From NCBI GenBank assembly GCA_020441735.1, contig JAGRLQ010000030.1, forward strand, positions 1 to 10,430: a stretch of DNA of 10,430 bases. Reading direction: 5' to 3'. Within the stretch, counting starts at the first letter, position 1. Each line of letters begins with the position of its first letter. This document shows positions 1 through 6,743 of this stretch, one piece after another. Made by a program: the position numbers and the translations under genes. Under the pieces are notes generated by a model. That model saw nothing but the letters and a program-made list of their open reading frames with translations. It was not told the DNA's origin and made no database searches. This DNA is from Nitratireductor sp. Lineage in GTDB: Bacteria > Pseudomonadota > Alphaproteobacteria > Rhizobiales > Rhizobiaceae.

Positions 1-452
1 ACATTGGTGCCGAGATGGTTGATGATGCCGCCATTGATGACGGTGGGATCAAGCCCGCCTGCTTCCAGAAGGGTTCCCACCATGGAAGTCGTCGTCGTCT
101 TGCCATGGGTTCCTCCGATGGCAATTGCATTCTTGAAGCGCATCAGCTCGGCCAGCATTTCCGCCCGCCTGACCAGCGGAATGCGCCGCTCACGGGCCGC
201 AACGCGCTCGGGATTATCCTGCTTGATGGCACTGGAAGCGACCACCACCTCCGCCTCGCCGAGGTTTTCCGCCCGGTGGCCGATGTGAACGGTGATGCCC
301 TTGGCCCGCAGCCGCTCCACATTGGCGCTTTCGGCCTGATCGGACCCCTGCACCTTGTAGCCGATATTGTGCAGCACTTCGGCAATGCCGCTCATGCCGA
401 TGCCGCCAATGCCGACGAAATGAACGGTACCGATATTGGCTGTCATTTTCAT
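1..452 (-). CDS. murC: UDP-N-acetylmuramate--L-alanine ligase MurC (partial, N-terminal 150 residues)
   Basis: MurC is the cytoplasmic ATP-dependent ligase that adds L-alanine to UDP-MurNAc, the first amino-acid step of the peptidoglycan stem peptide. The visible part is the N-terminal 150 residues of a protein that is usually about 470 residues long; the rest lies beyond the left window edge. It starts MKMTANIG and shows the UDP-binding glycine loop FVGIGGIGMSG (residues 12-22), the GSDQAES segment (37-43) and the Mur-ligase ATP P-loop GGTHGKTTTT (113-122), followed by INGGIINHLGTN, where the window cuts it. The start at 452 is an ATG; a second in-frame ATG lies two codons in (446), and the MKM beginning resembles rhizobial MurC proteins as I remember them. 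The ribosome site is weak (GGA about 9 bases upstream). The start lies 23 bases after the murG stop, so it is probably co-transcribed and partly dependent on coupling. Identity is near certain; only the exact start is slightly open. Confidence 0.96.
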   Translation of the reverse strand, partial: MKMTANIGTVHFVGIGGIGMSGIAEVLHNIGYKVQGSDQAESANVERLRAKGITVHIGHRAENLGEAEVVVASSAIKQDNPERVAARERRIPLVRRAEMLAELMRFKNAIAIGGTHGKTTTTSMVGTLLEAGGLDPTVINGGIINHLGTN

Positions 453-475
453 GGGAAAACGTCCGGGCTATAAAC

Positions 476-1585
476 TCAGAATTCGAGGCTTGCGATATCG
501 CCGCCGCTGATAACACATTCGACGCAATCGGCAAGTCGCCTTGCTGCATCGGGAATACCGGTCCTGCGCGCGTTCTTCGCCATGCCGGCAAGCTTTCCGG
601 GTTCGTCGAGCGCCAGTTGCACGAAGCCTGCCAGCCGCTCTGCATTGAGCTCCGCCTGCTTGACCACATAGGCACCTTCGGCTTCTGCCATGGCGATGGC
701 ATTGGCTGCCTGATCGCCGTCGAGCGAACCCGGCAGTGGCACCAGCAGGCTTGGCCTGCCGATCACGGCAAGCTCGGTAACGCTGGAGGCGCCCGCCCGG
801 GCGATGACGAAATGCGCCTTTGAAATCTCTTCCGGCATGTTGGCAAAGAACGGTGCAATTTCGGCCTTGATGCCCAACCCTGCACAGGCCTGTTTCAGCG
901 CGGCCTCATCCTCCTCGCGCGCCTGCTGCAGGATGGACAGCTTCCCGCGCTGCGCTGCGCTCAGCAGTTTCAGCGCCGGCGGCAACGCCTCACTGAAGAA
1001 CCGCGCGCCCTGGCTTCCACCGAAGATGACCAGCCGCAGAGGATCGGATGCCTTGCGCTCTGGATACACTGCATCCTTGACCGCCAGGACCATCGGGCGA
1101 ACCGGATTGCCGGTTTCGAGCATCGGCGTATCCACCGCCTTGCCGACCTGGTGGAAGCCTGTTGCGATCAGTTGCACCCGTGAAGCCAGCAGCCGGTTGG
1201 CTCGGCCCAGAATGGCATTCTGCTCATGAACGATGCCAGGCACTTTCGCTGCGGTTGCTGCAACCATGGGCGGCAGCGTCGGATAGCCGCCAAAACCGAT
1301 GGCTGCCAGCGGCCTGATCTGCCGGATCAGGTTTGCTGATTGACGGTATCCCTTGAAAAGGGTCCACGCCGTCCGCAGCACGGCAACCGGATTTTTCGAT
1401 GCCAGGGTGGCGGAGGGAACCACATGGATGCTCTTGGCCGGAAAATCGGCGGTGAATCGTTCAGCCCGCTTGTCGGTCACCAGCACAGGCGCAAAACCCC
1501 GGGCCACCAGTTCATGCGCCAGTGCCTCGGCGGGAAACAGATGACCGCCGGTACCCCCGGCAGCCAGCAGAACGGGCTTACCCAA
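476..1585 (-). CDS. murG: UDP-GlcNAc:lipid I N-acetylglucosaminyltransferase MurG
   Basis: MurG is a GT-B family, GT28 glycosyltransferase at the inner face of the cytoplasmic membrane. It moves GlcNAc from UDP-GlcNAc to lipid I and so makes lipid II. The 369 residues match the family length. The N-terminal lipid I-binding domain has the glycine-rich loop GGTGGH (10-15), a second glycine-rich segment GFGGYP (97-102) and HEQN (120-123). The C-terminal UDP-GlcNAc domain has GGSQGA (189-194), RAGASSVTELAVIGRP (263-278, with the ribose-contacting glutamate at 271) and DQAANA (291-296). The start codon is TTG: there is no ATG before residue 107, the TTG gives the expected MGKPVLLAAGG beginning, and a strong GGGGAG lies 7 bases upstream. 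The TTG comes only two bases after the ftsW TAG stop, so translation is likely coupled to ftsW. Confidence 0.97.
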   Translation of the reverse strand: MGKPVLLAAGGTGGHLFPAEALAHELVARGFAPVLVTDKRAERFTADFPAKSIHVVPSATLASKNPVAVLRTAWTLFKGYRQSANLIRQIRPLAAIGFGGYPTLPPMVAATAAKVPGIVHEQNAILGRANRLLASRVQLIATGFHQVGKAVDTPMLETGNPVRPMVLAVKDAVYPERKASDPLRLVIFGGSQGARFFSEALPPALKLLSAAQRGKLSILQQAREEDEAALKQACAGLGIKAEIAPFFANMPEEISKAHFVIARAGASSVTELAVIGRPSLLVPLPGSLDGDQAANAIAMAEAEGAYVVKQAELNAERLAGFVQLALDEPGKLAGMAKNARRTGIPDAARRLADCVECVISGGDIASLEF

Positions 1586-1587
1586 AA

Positions 1588-2748
1588 CTAGACTCCCCGA
1601 GCCGGCGAATAGGGGCGCAGATCGAGACCGGTCTGAGGCCCGCGCAGGCTTTCCGGCCGCCGTCTTGTCAGTGCAAGCGCAAAGCCCATGGTGATCGACA
1701 TGGCGATCAGCGAAGAGCCGCCATAGGAGATAAAAGGCAGCGTCATGCCCTTGGCCGGCACCAGTTGCAGCGTCACCATCATGTTGATCATCGACTGCAC
1801 GGCAAACAGCATGGCAAGCCCGCTCGCCGCCAGCCGGATGTAGATGTCGCGCTCGCGCAGCGCCGTATTGAGGATACGCACGACGATGAAGGCGAACACG
1901 CCCACCAGCAGGATGGTGGCAATGATACCGAACTCCTCCGACGCCACGGCAAAGGTGAAATCGGTATGACTGTCCGGCAGATAGCGCTTTACCGTTCCCT
2001 CACCCGCACCCTGACCAAGCCAGCCTCCGGAGATGATTGCCTCGCGCGCCGTCTCCACCTGGAAGTTGTCGCCGCTGCCGGTCCAGAACCGGTCGATGCG
2101 CCCGGCGACATGGGGAAAGAAGAAATAGGCAGCGACAATGCCCGATACCGCAAGTCCGCCCAGAGCAGCGATCCAGGCCCAGGGCATGCCGGCAAGAAAG
2201 AACATGCCGCCCCATACCGTGCCGACCAGCAGCGTCTGGCCGAAGTCGGGCTGGGCAATCAGCAGTGCCGCGACGATGCCGAACAGGATGATGGCGAAGA
2301 GATTGCCGGGAATTTCAGGCCGCCTTGTGTTTTCGGCAAACAGCCAGGCAGAGATGATGACGAAGGCCGGCTTGACGAATTCCGACGGCTGCAGAGAGAA
2401 ACCCGCAAGCGATATCCATCGCCTCGAACCCTTTACGTCGGCACCCAGAAACAGCGTTGCCAGCAACAGCGGAATGGAAATGGCAAACAGGATCAGCGCC
2501 GTACGGCGCACCTGCTTGGGCGTCAGGAAGGAAAGGCCGGCCAGCAGCACCAGCGACGGCACGAGATAGATGGCATGCCGGATGGTGAAGTGAGTGGGGG
2601 AAAGTCCGATGCGCTCGGCCACTGGTGGGCTGGCGGCAAAGGAGAGCAGAAACCCACACAATACAAGAAGCAATATCATCCCAAGCAGGAAGTGGTCCAC
2701 GGTTCGCCACCATTCGGCAAACAGCGACCGGTCCGCGCGGCTGATCAT
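1588..2748 (-). CDS. ftsW: Septal peptidoglycan glycosyltransferase FtsW (SEDS family)
   Basis: FtsW is the multi-pass SEDS glycosyltransferase that polymerises lipid II at the division septum together with its cognate transpeptidase FtsI. The 386 residues carry roughly ten hydrophobic segments after a short cytoplasmic N-terminus (first helix about 18-40). Family signatures are KGSRRWI (106-112), LQPSEFVK (119-126), QPDFG (167-171 approximately), the long extracellular loop from GGWLGQGAGEG (241-251) to SHTDFTFAVASEEFG (260-274), and VPAKGMTLPFISYGGSS (330-346). The aspartate of HTDF (263) corresponds to the catalytic aspartate of SEDS proteins. The C-terminus ends in a basic cytoplasmic tail rich in Arg and Pro. 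The neighbourhood (murD-ftsW-murG) identifies it as FtsW rather than RodA. Its ATG overlaps the murD stop (ATGA) and an AAGGAG lies 8 bases upstream, inside murD. Confidence 0.97.
   Translation of the reverse strand: MISRADRSLFAEWWRTVDHFLLGMILLLVLCGFLLSFAASPPVAERIGLSPTHFTIRHAIYLVPSLVLLAGLSFLTPKQVRRTALILFAISIPLLLATLFLGADVKGSRRWISLAGFSLQPSEFVKPAFVIISAWLFAENTRRPEIPGNLFAIILFGIVAALLIAQPDFGQTLLVGTVWGGMFFLAGMPWAWIAALGGLAVSGIVAAYFFFPHVAGRIDRFWTGSGDNFQVETAREAIISGGWLGQGAGEGTVKRYLPDSHTDFTFAVASEEFGIIATILLVGVFAFIVVRILNTALRERDIYIRLAASGLAMLFAVQSMINMMVTLQLVPAKGMTLPFISYGGSSLIAMSITMGFALALTRRRPESLRGPQTGLDLRPYSPARGV
1593..1598 (-). promoter_or_regulatory. Shine-Dalgarno site of murG (supports the TTG start)
   Basis: On the minus strand this reads GGGGAG, with 7 bases between it and the TTG at 1585-1583. 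It sits inside the last codons of ftsW, just before its TAG stop. The strong site at ideal spacing is what makes the TTG the likely murG start. Confidence 0.75.
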
Positions 2749-4148
2749 GACGTCAACTCCTTCATGGGTATAAAGCCTCTAAGTGATTTGGCCGCTTGGC
2801 GAAAGGCTTCGCCGCGAACCTCGAAATTGGGGAATTGGTCGAAGCTGGCGCAGGCAGGCGACAGCAGCACAACGGGTTCGGCAAGGCCGCTCGCCGCCGC
2901 ATCGCGCGCAGCACTGGCAACTGCCTGTTCGATCGTGCCGGATATCTCGTAGGGAACGGCCGCGCCCAGCGTGGCAGAAAACTGTGGTGCGGCCTCACCG
3001 ACCAGATAGGCCCTGGCGATGCGTTCGAACCAGGGCTGAAGCGGCTCGATCCCGCCTTCCTTGGCAAGGCCGCCGGCGATCCAGAAGATGTCTCGGTAGG
3101 AGGAAAGCGCCTTGGCGGCCGCATCGGCATTGGTGCCTTTTGAATCGTTGACGAACAGCACGTTGCCAACCTTGCCGAGCGGCTCCATACGGTGGATGAG
3201 ACCGGGAAAGCTTTCAAGTCCCTTCCGGATTTCATCGGGTTTAAGGCCGCAGCTTTCGCCTGCCGCCCAGGCCGCCGCCGCGTTCTGGCCGTTGTGGCTG
3301 CCACGCAGGGCCGGAGCCGAAGACATGTCGAACAGCTTTTCACGGCTGCCGGATTGCGCACGCCACAAACAGCCATCGTCGAAAAAGATGCCGTCATCAA
3401 GCGCGCCCCGCGACGAGATCGCCGTTACGGTGTGGCCGGCAGCCCTCAAGGCATCCGCGGCAGACAAAGAATGGCCGTCATCGACGCCGACAATGGCCGT
3501 TGCGCTGTTTTCAACCAGCCGCCTCTTGATCGCCGCATAGTTTTCCATCGTGCCATGCCGGTCCAGGTGATCGGGCGACAGATTGAGCAGGATACCGACG
3601 CTTGGGTCGAGCGTTGGCGCCAGATCGATCTGGTAGGACGAGCATTCCACCACATAGACCTTGTCCGGCGCTGGTTCATCGAGCAGAAGTACCGCCGTGC
3701 CGATATTGCCGCCCATCTGAACATCACGATCTGCCGAGCGAAAAAGATGCGCAATCAGCGCAGTGGTCGTCGATTTGCCGTTCGTGCCGGTAATGGCAAT
3801 GAAGGCGCAATCCGGGCTCTTTGCCTGCCGCTCCCGGCAGAACAGCTCCATGTCGCCAATGACCGGCTTGCCGGCAGCCGTTGCCAGTTCGACCGTCCAG
3901 TGCGGTTTGGGATGGGTCAGCGGCACACCCGGCGCCAGTACCAGCTCGTCGATGCTGGAGAAATCGGCCTTCCTGAGATCGCCCGTCGGCAAGCCTTCGC
4001 TTGCTGCCTTTTCAACACTCGCCGGATTGTCGTCGAAACAGACGATATCGGCCCCGCCGGCAAGCAGCGATCTTGCCGTCACCAGACCGGAGCCGCCCAA
4101 CCCGAACAGGGCGATCCGCTTTCCTTTTGCCGTGTCCGCCGCGATCAC
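2745..4148 (-). CDS. murD: UDP-N-acetylmuramoyl-L-alanine--D-glutamate ligase MurD
   Basis: MurD adds D-glutamate to UDP-MurNAc-L-Ala with ATP in the cytoplasm. At 467 residues it is slightly longer than the E. coli enzyme. The N-terminal nucleotide-binding domain has FGLGGSG (15-21). The central ATPase domain has the P-loop ITGTNGKSTTT (119-129), the Mg2+/substrate region NLSPDHLDRHGTMENYAAIK (189-208) and GSHNGQN (283-289). The C-terminal domain shows HRME (319-322), NDSKGTNADA (334-343) and LLSPACASFDQF (428-439), the last two being characteristic of MurD. The start is a GTG: no better codon lies nearby, and MIAADTAKGKRIALFGLGG fits the usual distance to the glycine loop. The ribosome site is poor (GGA about 9 bases upstream), while the mraY stop lies 15 bases before it, so translation is probably helped by coupling to mraY. 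The TGA stop overlaps the ftsW ATG. Confidence 0.97.
   Translation of the reverse strand: MIAADTAKGKRIALFGLGGSGLVTARSLLAGGADIVCFDDNPASVEKAASEGLPTGDLRKADFSSIDELVLAPGVPLTHPKPHWTVELATAAGKPVIGDMELFCRERQAKSPDCAFIAITGTNGKSTTTALIAHLFRSADRDVQMGGNIGTAVLLLDEPAPDKVYVVECSSYQIDLAPTLDPSVGILLNLSPDHLDRHGTMENYAAIKRRLVENSATAIVGVDDGHSLSAADALRAAGHTVTAISSRGALDDGIFFDDGCLWRAQSGSREKLFDMSSAPALRGSHNGQNAAAAWAAGESCGLKPDEIRKGLESFPGLIHRMEPLGKVGNVLFVNDSKGTNADAAAKALSSYRDIFWIAGGLAKEGGIEPLQPWFERIARAYLVGEAAPQFSATLGAAVPYEISGTIEQAVASAARDAAASGLAEPVVLLSPACASFDQFPNFEVRGEAFRQAAKSLRGFIPMKELTS
2757..2762 (-). promoter_or_regulatory. Shine-Dalgarno site of ftsW inside murD
   Basis: The minus strand reads AAGGAG, 8 bases before the ftsW ATG at 2748. 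It falls within the codons of the last residues of MurD (MKELTS), so ribosome loading on ftsW takes place within the end of murD. Confidence 0.7.
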
Positions 4149-4163
4149 GTGTTCAAGTCCAAG

Positions 4164-5249
4164 CTACCTCAGTTTCAGGGTTGAAAGCCCGACCATCGCC
4201 AGAATTACCGCGATGATCCAGAAGCGGATGACCACCTGGCTTTCTGTCCAGCCTTTCTTCTCAAAATGGTGGTGGATCGGCGCCATGCGGAAAACCCGCT
4301 TTCCGGTCAGCTTGAAGGAGGCCACCTGGATGATGACCGAAAGCGCCTCGACGACGAAGAGCCCGCCAATGATGGCGAGCACGATCTCGTGCTTGGTGGC
4401 AACCGCGATGGAACCGATCATGCCGCCCAGCGCGAGCGACCCCGTATCGCCCATGAAAATCGCCGCCGGCGGCGCGTTGAACCACAAGAACCCAAGCCCT
4501 GCTCCGATCACCGCCCCGCACAAGACCGCAATTTCGCCGGTGCCAAGCACGAAATGGATCTGCAGATAATTGGCGAAGATGGCGTTACCGGAGAGATAGG
4601 CGATGACGCCGAAGGAGGCAGCCGCAATCATGACCGGAACGATTGCCAGCCCGTCCAGCCCGTCCGTCAGGTTGACCGCATTGCCCGCACCGACGATGAC
4701 GAAGGCGCCAAAAGCCACGAAGAAGATGCCGAGATCGACCAGAACATCCTTGAAGAAGGGGATCGTAAGCGAGGAGGAAAATGGCTGCTCGCCATTCGCC
4801 ATGATGGCAAAACAGGCGATAACGGCAATCGTGAATTCCAGCAGCAGGCGTATCCTGCCGGAGAATCCCTTGTGGCTGGCATTGGTGACTTTCAGATAGT
4901 CATCGTAAAAGCCGATCAGCCCGAAGCCGAGCATAACGGTCAGCACCACGGTGACATAGACACTGGTCAGATTGGCCCAGATCAGCGACGACACCAGAAT
5001 GCCGACAATGATCATCAGGCCACCCATGGTGGGCGTACCAGCTTTTTCGAAATGGGTTTCCGGCCCGTCGGCGCGGATCGGTTGCCCCTTGCCCTGGCGA
5101 AGCCGCAGCGCGGAGATGATTGCCGGTCCGAACAGGAAAACGAACATCGCAGACGTTACCAGCGCACCTGCGGTGCGGAACGTTATGTAGCGGAAAAGAT
5201 TGAACCCGGAAAAGGTCGCCGCATATTCCTGGTAGAGATAATAGAGCAT
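4164..5249 (-). CDS. mraY: Phospho-N-acetylmuramoyl-pentapeptide-transferase MraY
   Basis: MraY is the integral membrane enzyme that transfers phospho-MurNAc-pentapeptide from UDP to undecaprenyl phosphate, giving lipid I. It has 361 residues, as expected, with about ten membrane segments. Signatures in order are FRTAGA (24-29), the KGQPIRADGPETHFEKAGTPTMGG region (54-77), the Mg2+-site aspartates of FYDDYLK (D116, D117), NAVNLTDGLDGLA (190-202), FMGDTGSLALGG (265-276, with D268) and the histidine cluster APIHHHFEKKGW (323-334). The ATG at 5249 has an AGGGG 9 bases upstream. It follows murF by 48 bases, the second largest gap in the cluster; that gap holds a short repeat and a small hairpin. 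It ends with TAG 15 bases before murD. Confidence 0.98.
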   Translation of the reverse strand: MLYYLYQEYAATFSGFNLFRYITFRTAGALVTSAMFVFLFGPAIISALRLRQGKGQPIRADGPETHFEKAGTPTMGGLMIIVGILVSSLIWANLTSVYVTVVLTVMLGFGLIGFYDDYLKVTNASHKGFSGRIRLLLEFTIAVIACFAIMANGEQPFSSSLTIPFFKDVLVDLGIFFVAFGAFVIVGAGNAVNLTDGLDGLAIVPVMIAAASFGVIAYLSGNAIFANYLQIHFVLGTGEIAVLCGAVIGAGLGFLWFNAPPAAIFMGDTGSLALGGMIGSIAVATKHEIVLAIIGGLFVVEALSVIIQVASFKLTGKRVFRMAPIHHHFEKKGWTESQVVIRFWIIAVILAMVGLSTLKLR

Positions 5250-5258
5250 GTTCTGCTT

Positions 5259-5263
5259 CCCCT
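5259..5263 (-). promoter_or_regulatory. Shine-Dalgarno site of mraY
   Basis: The minus strand reads AAAGGGGAAG here; the AGGGG core lies 9 bases before the mraY ATG at 5249. Because mraY is separated from murF by 48 bases it is not coupled by overlap, and this site must recruit ribosomes by itself. Confidence 0.6.
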
Positions 5264-5277
5264 TTCCGGCTGATGCC

Positions 5278-5313
5278 GGCTAAGCGCTCCGCGCAGGCTA
5301 ACCGCGCTGCGCC
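5278..5313 (-). repeat. Imperfect 18-base tandem duplication across the murF stop
   Basis: The bases 5278-5295 and 5296-5313 match at 14 of 18 positions (plus strand GGCTAAGCGCTCCGCGCA against GGCTAACCGCGCTGCGCC). Eighteen bases keeps the reading frame, so the TAG that ends murF (5300-5298) has a second in-frame TAG copy at 5282-5280. The match is short and GC-rich, so chance similarity is possible. A 6-base inverted repeat, GCGCAG (5291-5296) with CTGCGC (5307-5312), also falls here. Confidence 0.45.
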
Positions 5314-6743
5314 GGACTGCTGTCCGCCTTTGCTTCGCCGGAATACTTTCCGACCAGCGAGGCCACCAGTTCCCCGAATCTCAATCCGTTTGAAGCCTTT
5401 ACCATGACTACATCGCCCGGACGCAAGATTTCCGCGAGCTTTGTTTCGGCTTCCTTCCAGCTTGCAAAGTGTCCGGCAGACTTCCTCTTGCCGAGCGCTT
5501 CTGCAAGCAGCGCGATTTCTTCACCCACGGTGAGCGTGAGCTGAACGTTGTTTTCCTCCAGCGGCGCGGCAAGCTCTCGATGCAGTTTTTCGCTCGCCTT
5601 GCCCAATTCCAGCATGTCGCCCAGAACCGCAATCCGGCGGCCGCGGCCTGCCGGTTCCGTTTCACCCAGCGCCGTGATTGCAGCCCGCATCGAGGCCGGA
5701 TTGGCGTTGTAGCTCTCATCGATCAGGGTGAACCGCGCTTTGCCGTTCTTGAGCGCATGGCGCTCCCCCCTACCCTTGCCGGTGCGGATTGATGCACAGG
5801 CTTTGAGCGATTTTTCCATGTCGGCGCCGGCAAGATCGGCAACCCCCAGAACCGCCATCAGATTGGAAAGCAGATGTTCGCCCGGCGCATTCAACACGCC
5901 CTTGTGCACCTTGCCCCGGATGGCAACTTCAAAATGCGAAGCACCTGCTTCCACCGATACGCTTTTCAACCGGTAGTCACTGCCGCGCTTGCGCCCGAAC
6001 GTGCGCAGATGCTCGACGCCCGCCTCGGCTGCAAGGTCACTCAGCAACTTGAAGCGCTTGTCGTCATGGTTGATCAGGCCGTAGCCGCCACCCACCACGC
6101 CCTCGAAAATCTCCGCCTTGGCCCGCGCAATCGCATCCAAACTGTCGAAAGCGCCGAGATGGGCCGCCGCCACATTGGTGATCACTGCCACATGCGGCCG
6201 CACCAGCTTGACCAGAGGGCGGATTTCGTCGGGATGATTCATGCCGATCTCGAAGACGCCGAAACGCGTTTCCGACGGCATGCGGGCCAGCGTTAGCGGC
6301 ACACCCCAGTGATTGTTGAAAGACGCAACGGATGCATGCACCGCGCCGGAAGCGGCAAGCACGGTACGCATCATTTCCTTGGTCGTGGTCTTGCCGACAC
6401 TGCCGGTCACCGCAATGATCCGCGCCTTGGTTCGGGCGCGGGAGGCAGAAGCAAGCTGACGCATCGCCTCCAGCACATCGCGCACCACCACCAGAGGAAT
6501 GCGGATGCCGCCAAGCGCCACCAGCTTTTCCTCTGCCACGACGGCAAGCCCCGCGCCGGCCTTCATGGCAGCTGTCACATAGTCATGGCCGTCCATGCGG
6601 TCGCCCTTGATGGCGAAAAACGCTTCGCCCGGCTGCAGCGTGCGCGTATCGATGGAGATACCGGTGATCCCTTCCGGCATGGCGCCGACCGGACGGCCTG
6701 CAGTGGCGGCCAGCAGCGCATCGCTTTCCCACAACAAGTTCAT
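5298..6743 (-). CDS. murF: UDP-N-acetylmuramoyl-tripeptide--D-alanyl-D-alanine ligase MurF
   Basis: MurF completes the cytoplasmic pentapeptide by adding the D-Ala-D-Ala dipeptide to UDP-MurNAc-tripeptide. It has 481 residues. The N-terminal substrate domain shows SIDTRTLQPGEAFFAIKGDRMDGH (30-53). The ATPase domain has the P-loop VTGSVGKTTTKEMM (112-125), SFNNHWGVPLTL (141-152, a MurF hallmark), EIGMNHPDEI (165-174) and the TNVAAAHLGAF region (189-199). Further on are PGEHLLSNLMA (287-297), the GKGRGERH segment (322-329), DESYNANP (342-349) and VLGDMLELG (373-381). The last residues (GEAKADSSPAQRG) look non-conserved. The ATG overlaps the murE TGA by four bases, with GGGGG 9 bases upstream inside murE, so it is translationally coupled. 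The C-terminal end and TAG stop lie in a small tandem duplication. Confidence 0.97.
   Translation of the reverse strand: MNLLWESDALLAATAGRPVGAMPEGITGISIDTRTLQPGEAFFAIKGDRMDGHDYVTAAMKAGAGLAVVAEEKLVALGGIRIPLVVVRDVLEAMRQLASASRARTKARIIAVTGSVGKTTTKEMMRTVLAASGAVHASVASFNNHWGVPLTLARMPSETRFGVFEIGMNHPDEIRPLVKLVRPHVAVITNVAAAHLGAFDSLDAIARAKAEIFEGVVGGGYGLINHDDKRFKLLSDLAAEAGVEHLRTFGRKRGSDYRLKSVSVEAGASHFEVAIRGKVHKGVLNAPGEHLLSNLMAVLGVADLAGADMEKSLKACASIRTGKGRGERHALKNGKARFTLIDESYNANPASMRAAITALGETEPAGRGRRIAVLGDMLELGKASEKLHRELAAPLEENNVQLTLTVGEEIALLAEALGKRKSAGHFASWKEAETKLAEILRPGDVVMVKASNGLRFGELVASLVGKYSGEAKADSSPAQRG

Noticed and set aside
1591..1595. GACTC, a CcrM methylation site (GANTC) overlapping the murG ribosome site
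   Set aside because: GANTC is known to matter in alphaproteobacterial cell-cycle control, but single sites occur by chance throughout the window (for example in murD, mraY and ftsI), and this one is not in a promoter.
1522..2952. A 476-codon open frame on the plus strand, antisense to ftsW
   Set aside because: Its composition (Arg, Gln, Asp, Gly, His rich) is what results from reading a membrane-protein gene backwards, and it has no plausible start context or domain.
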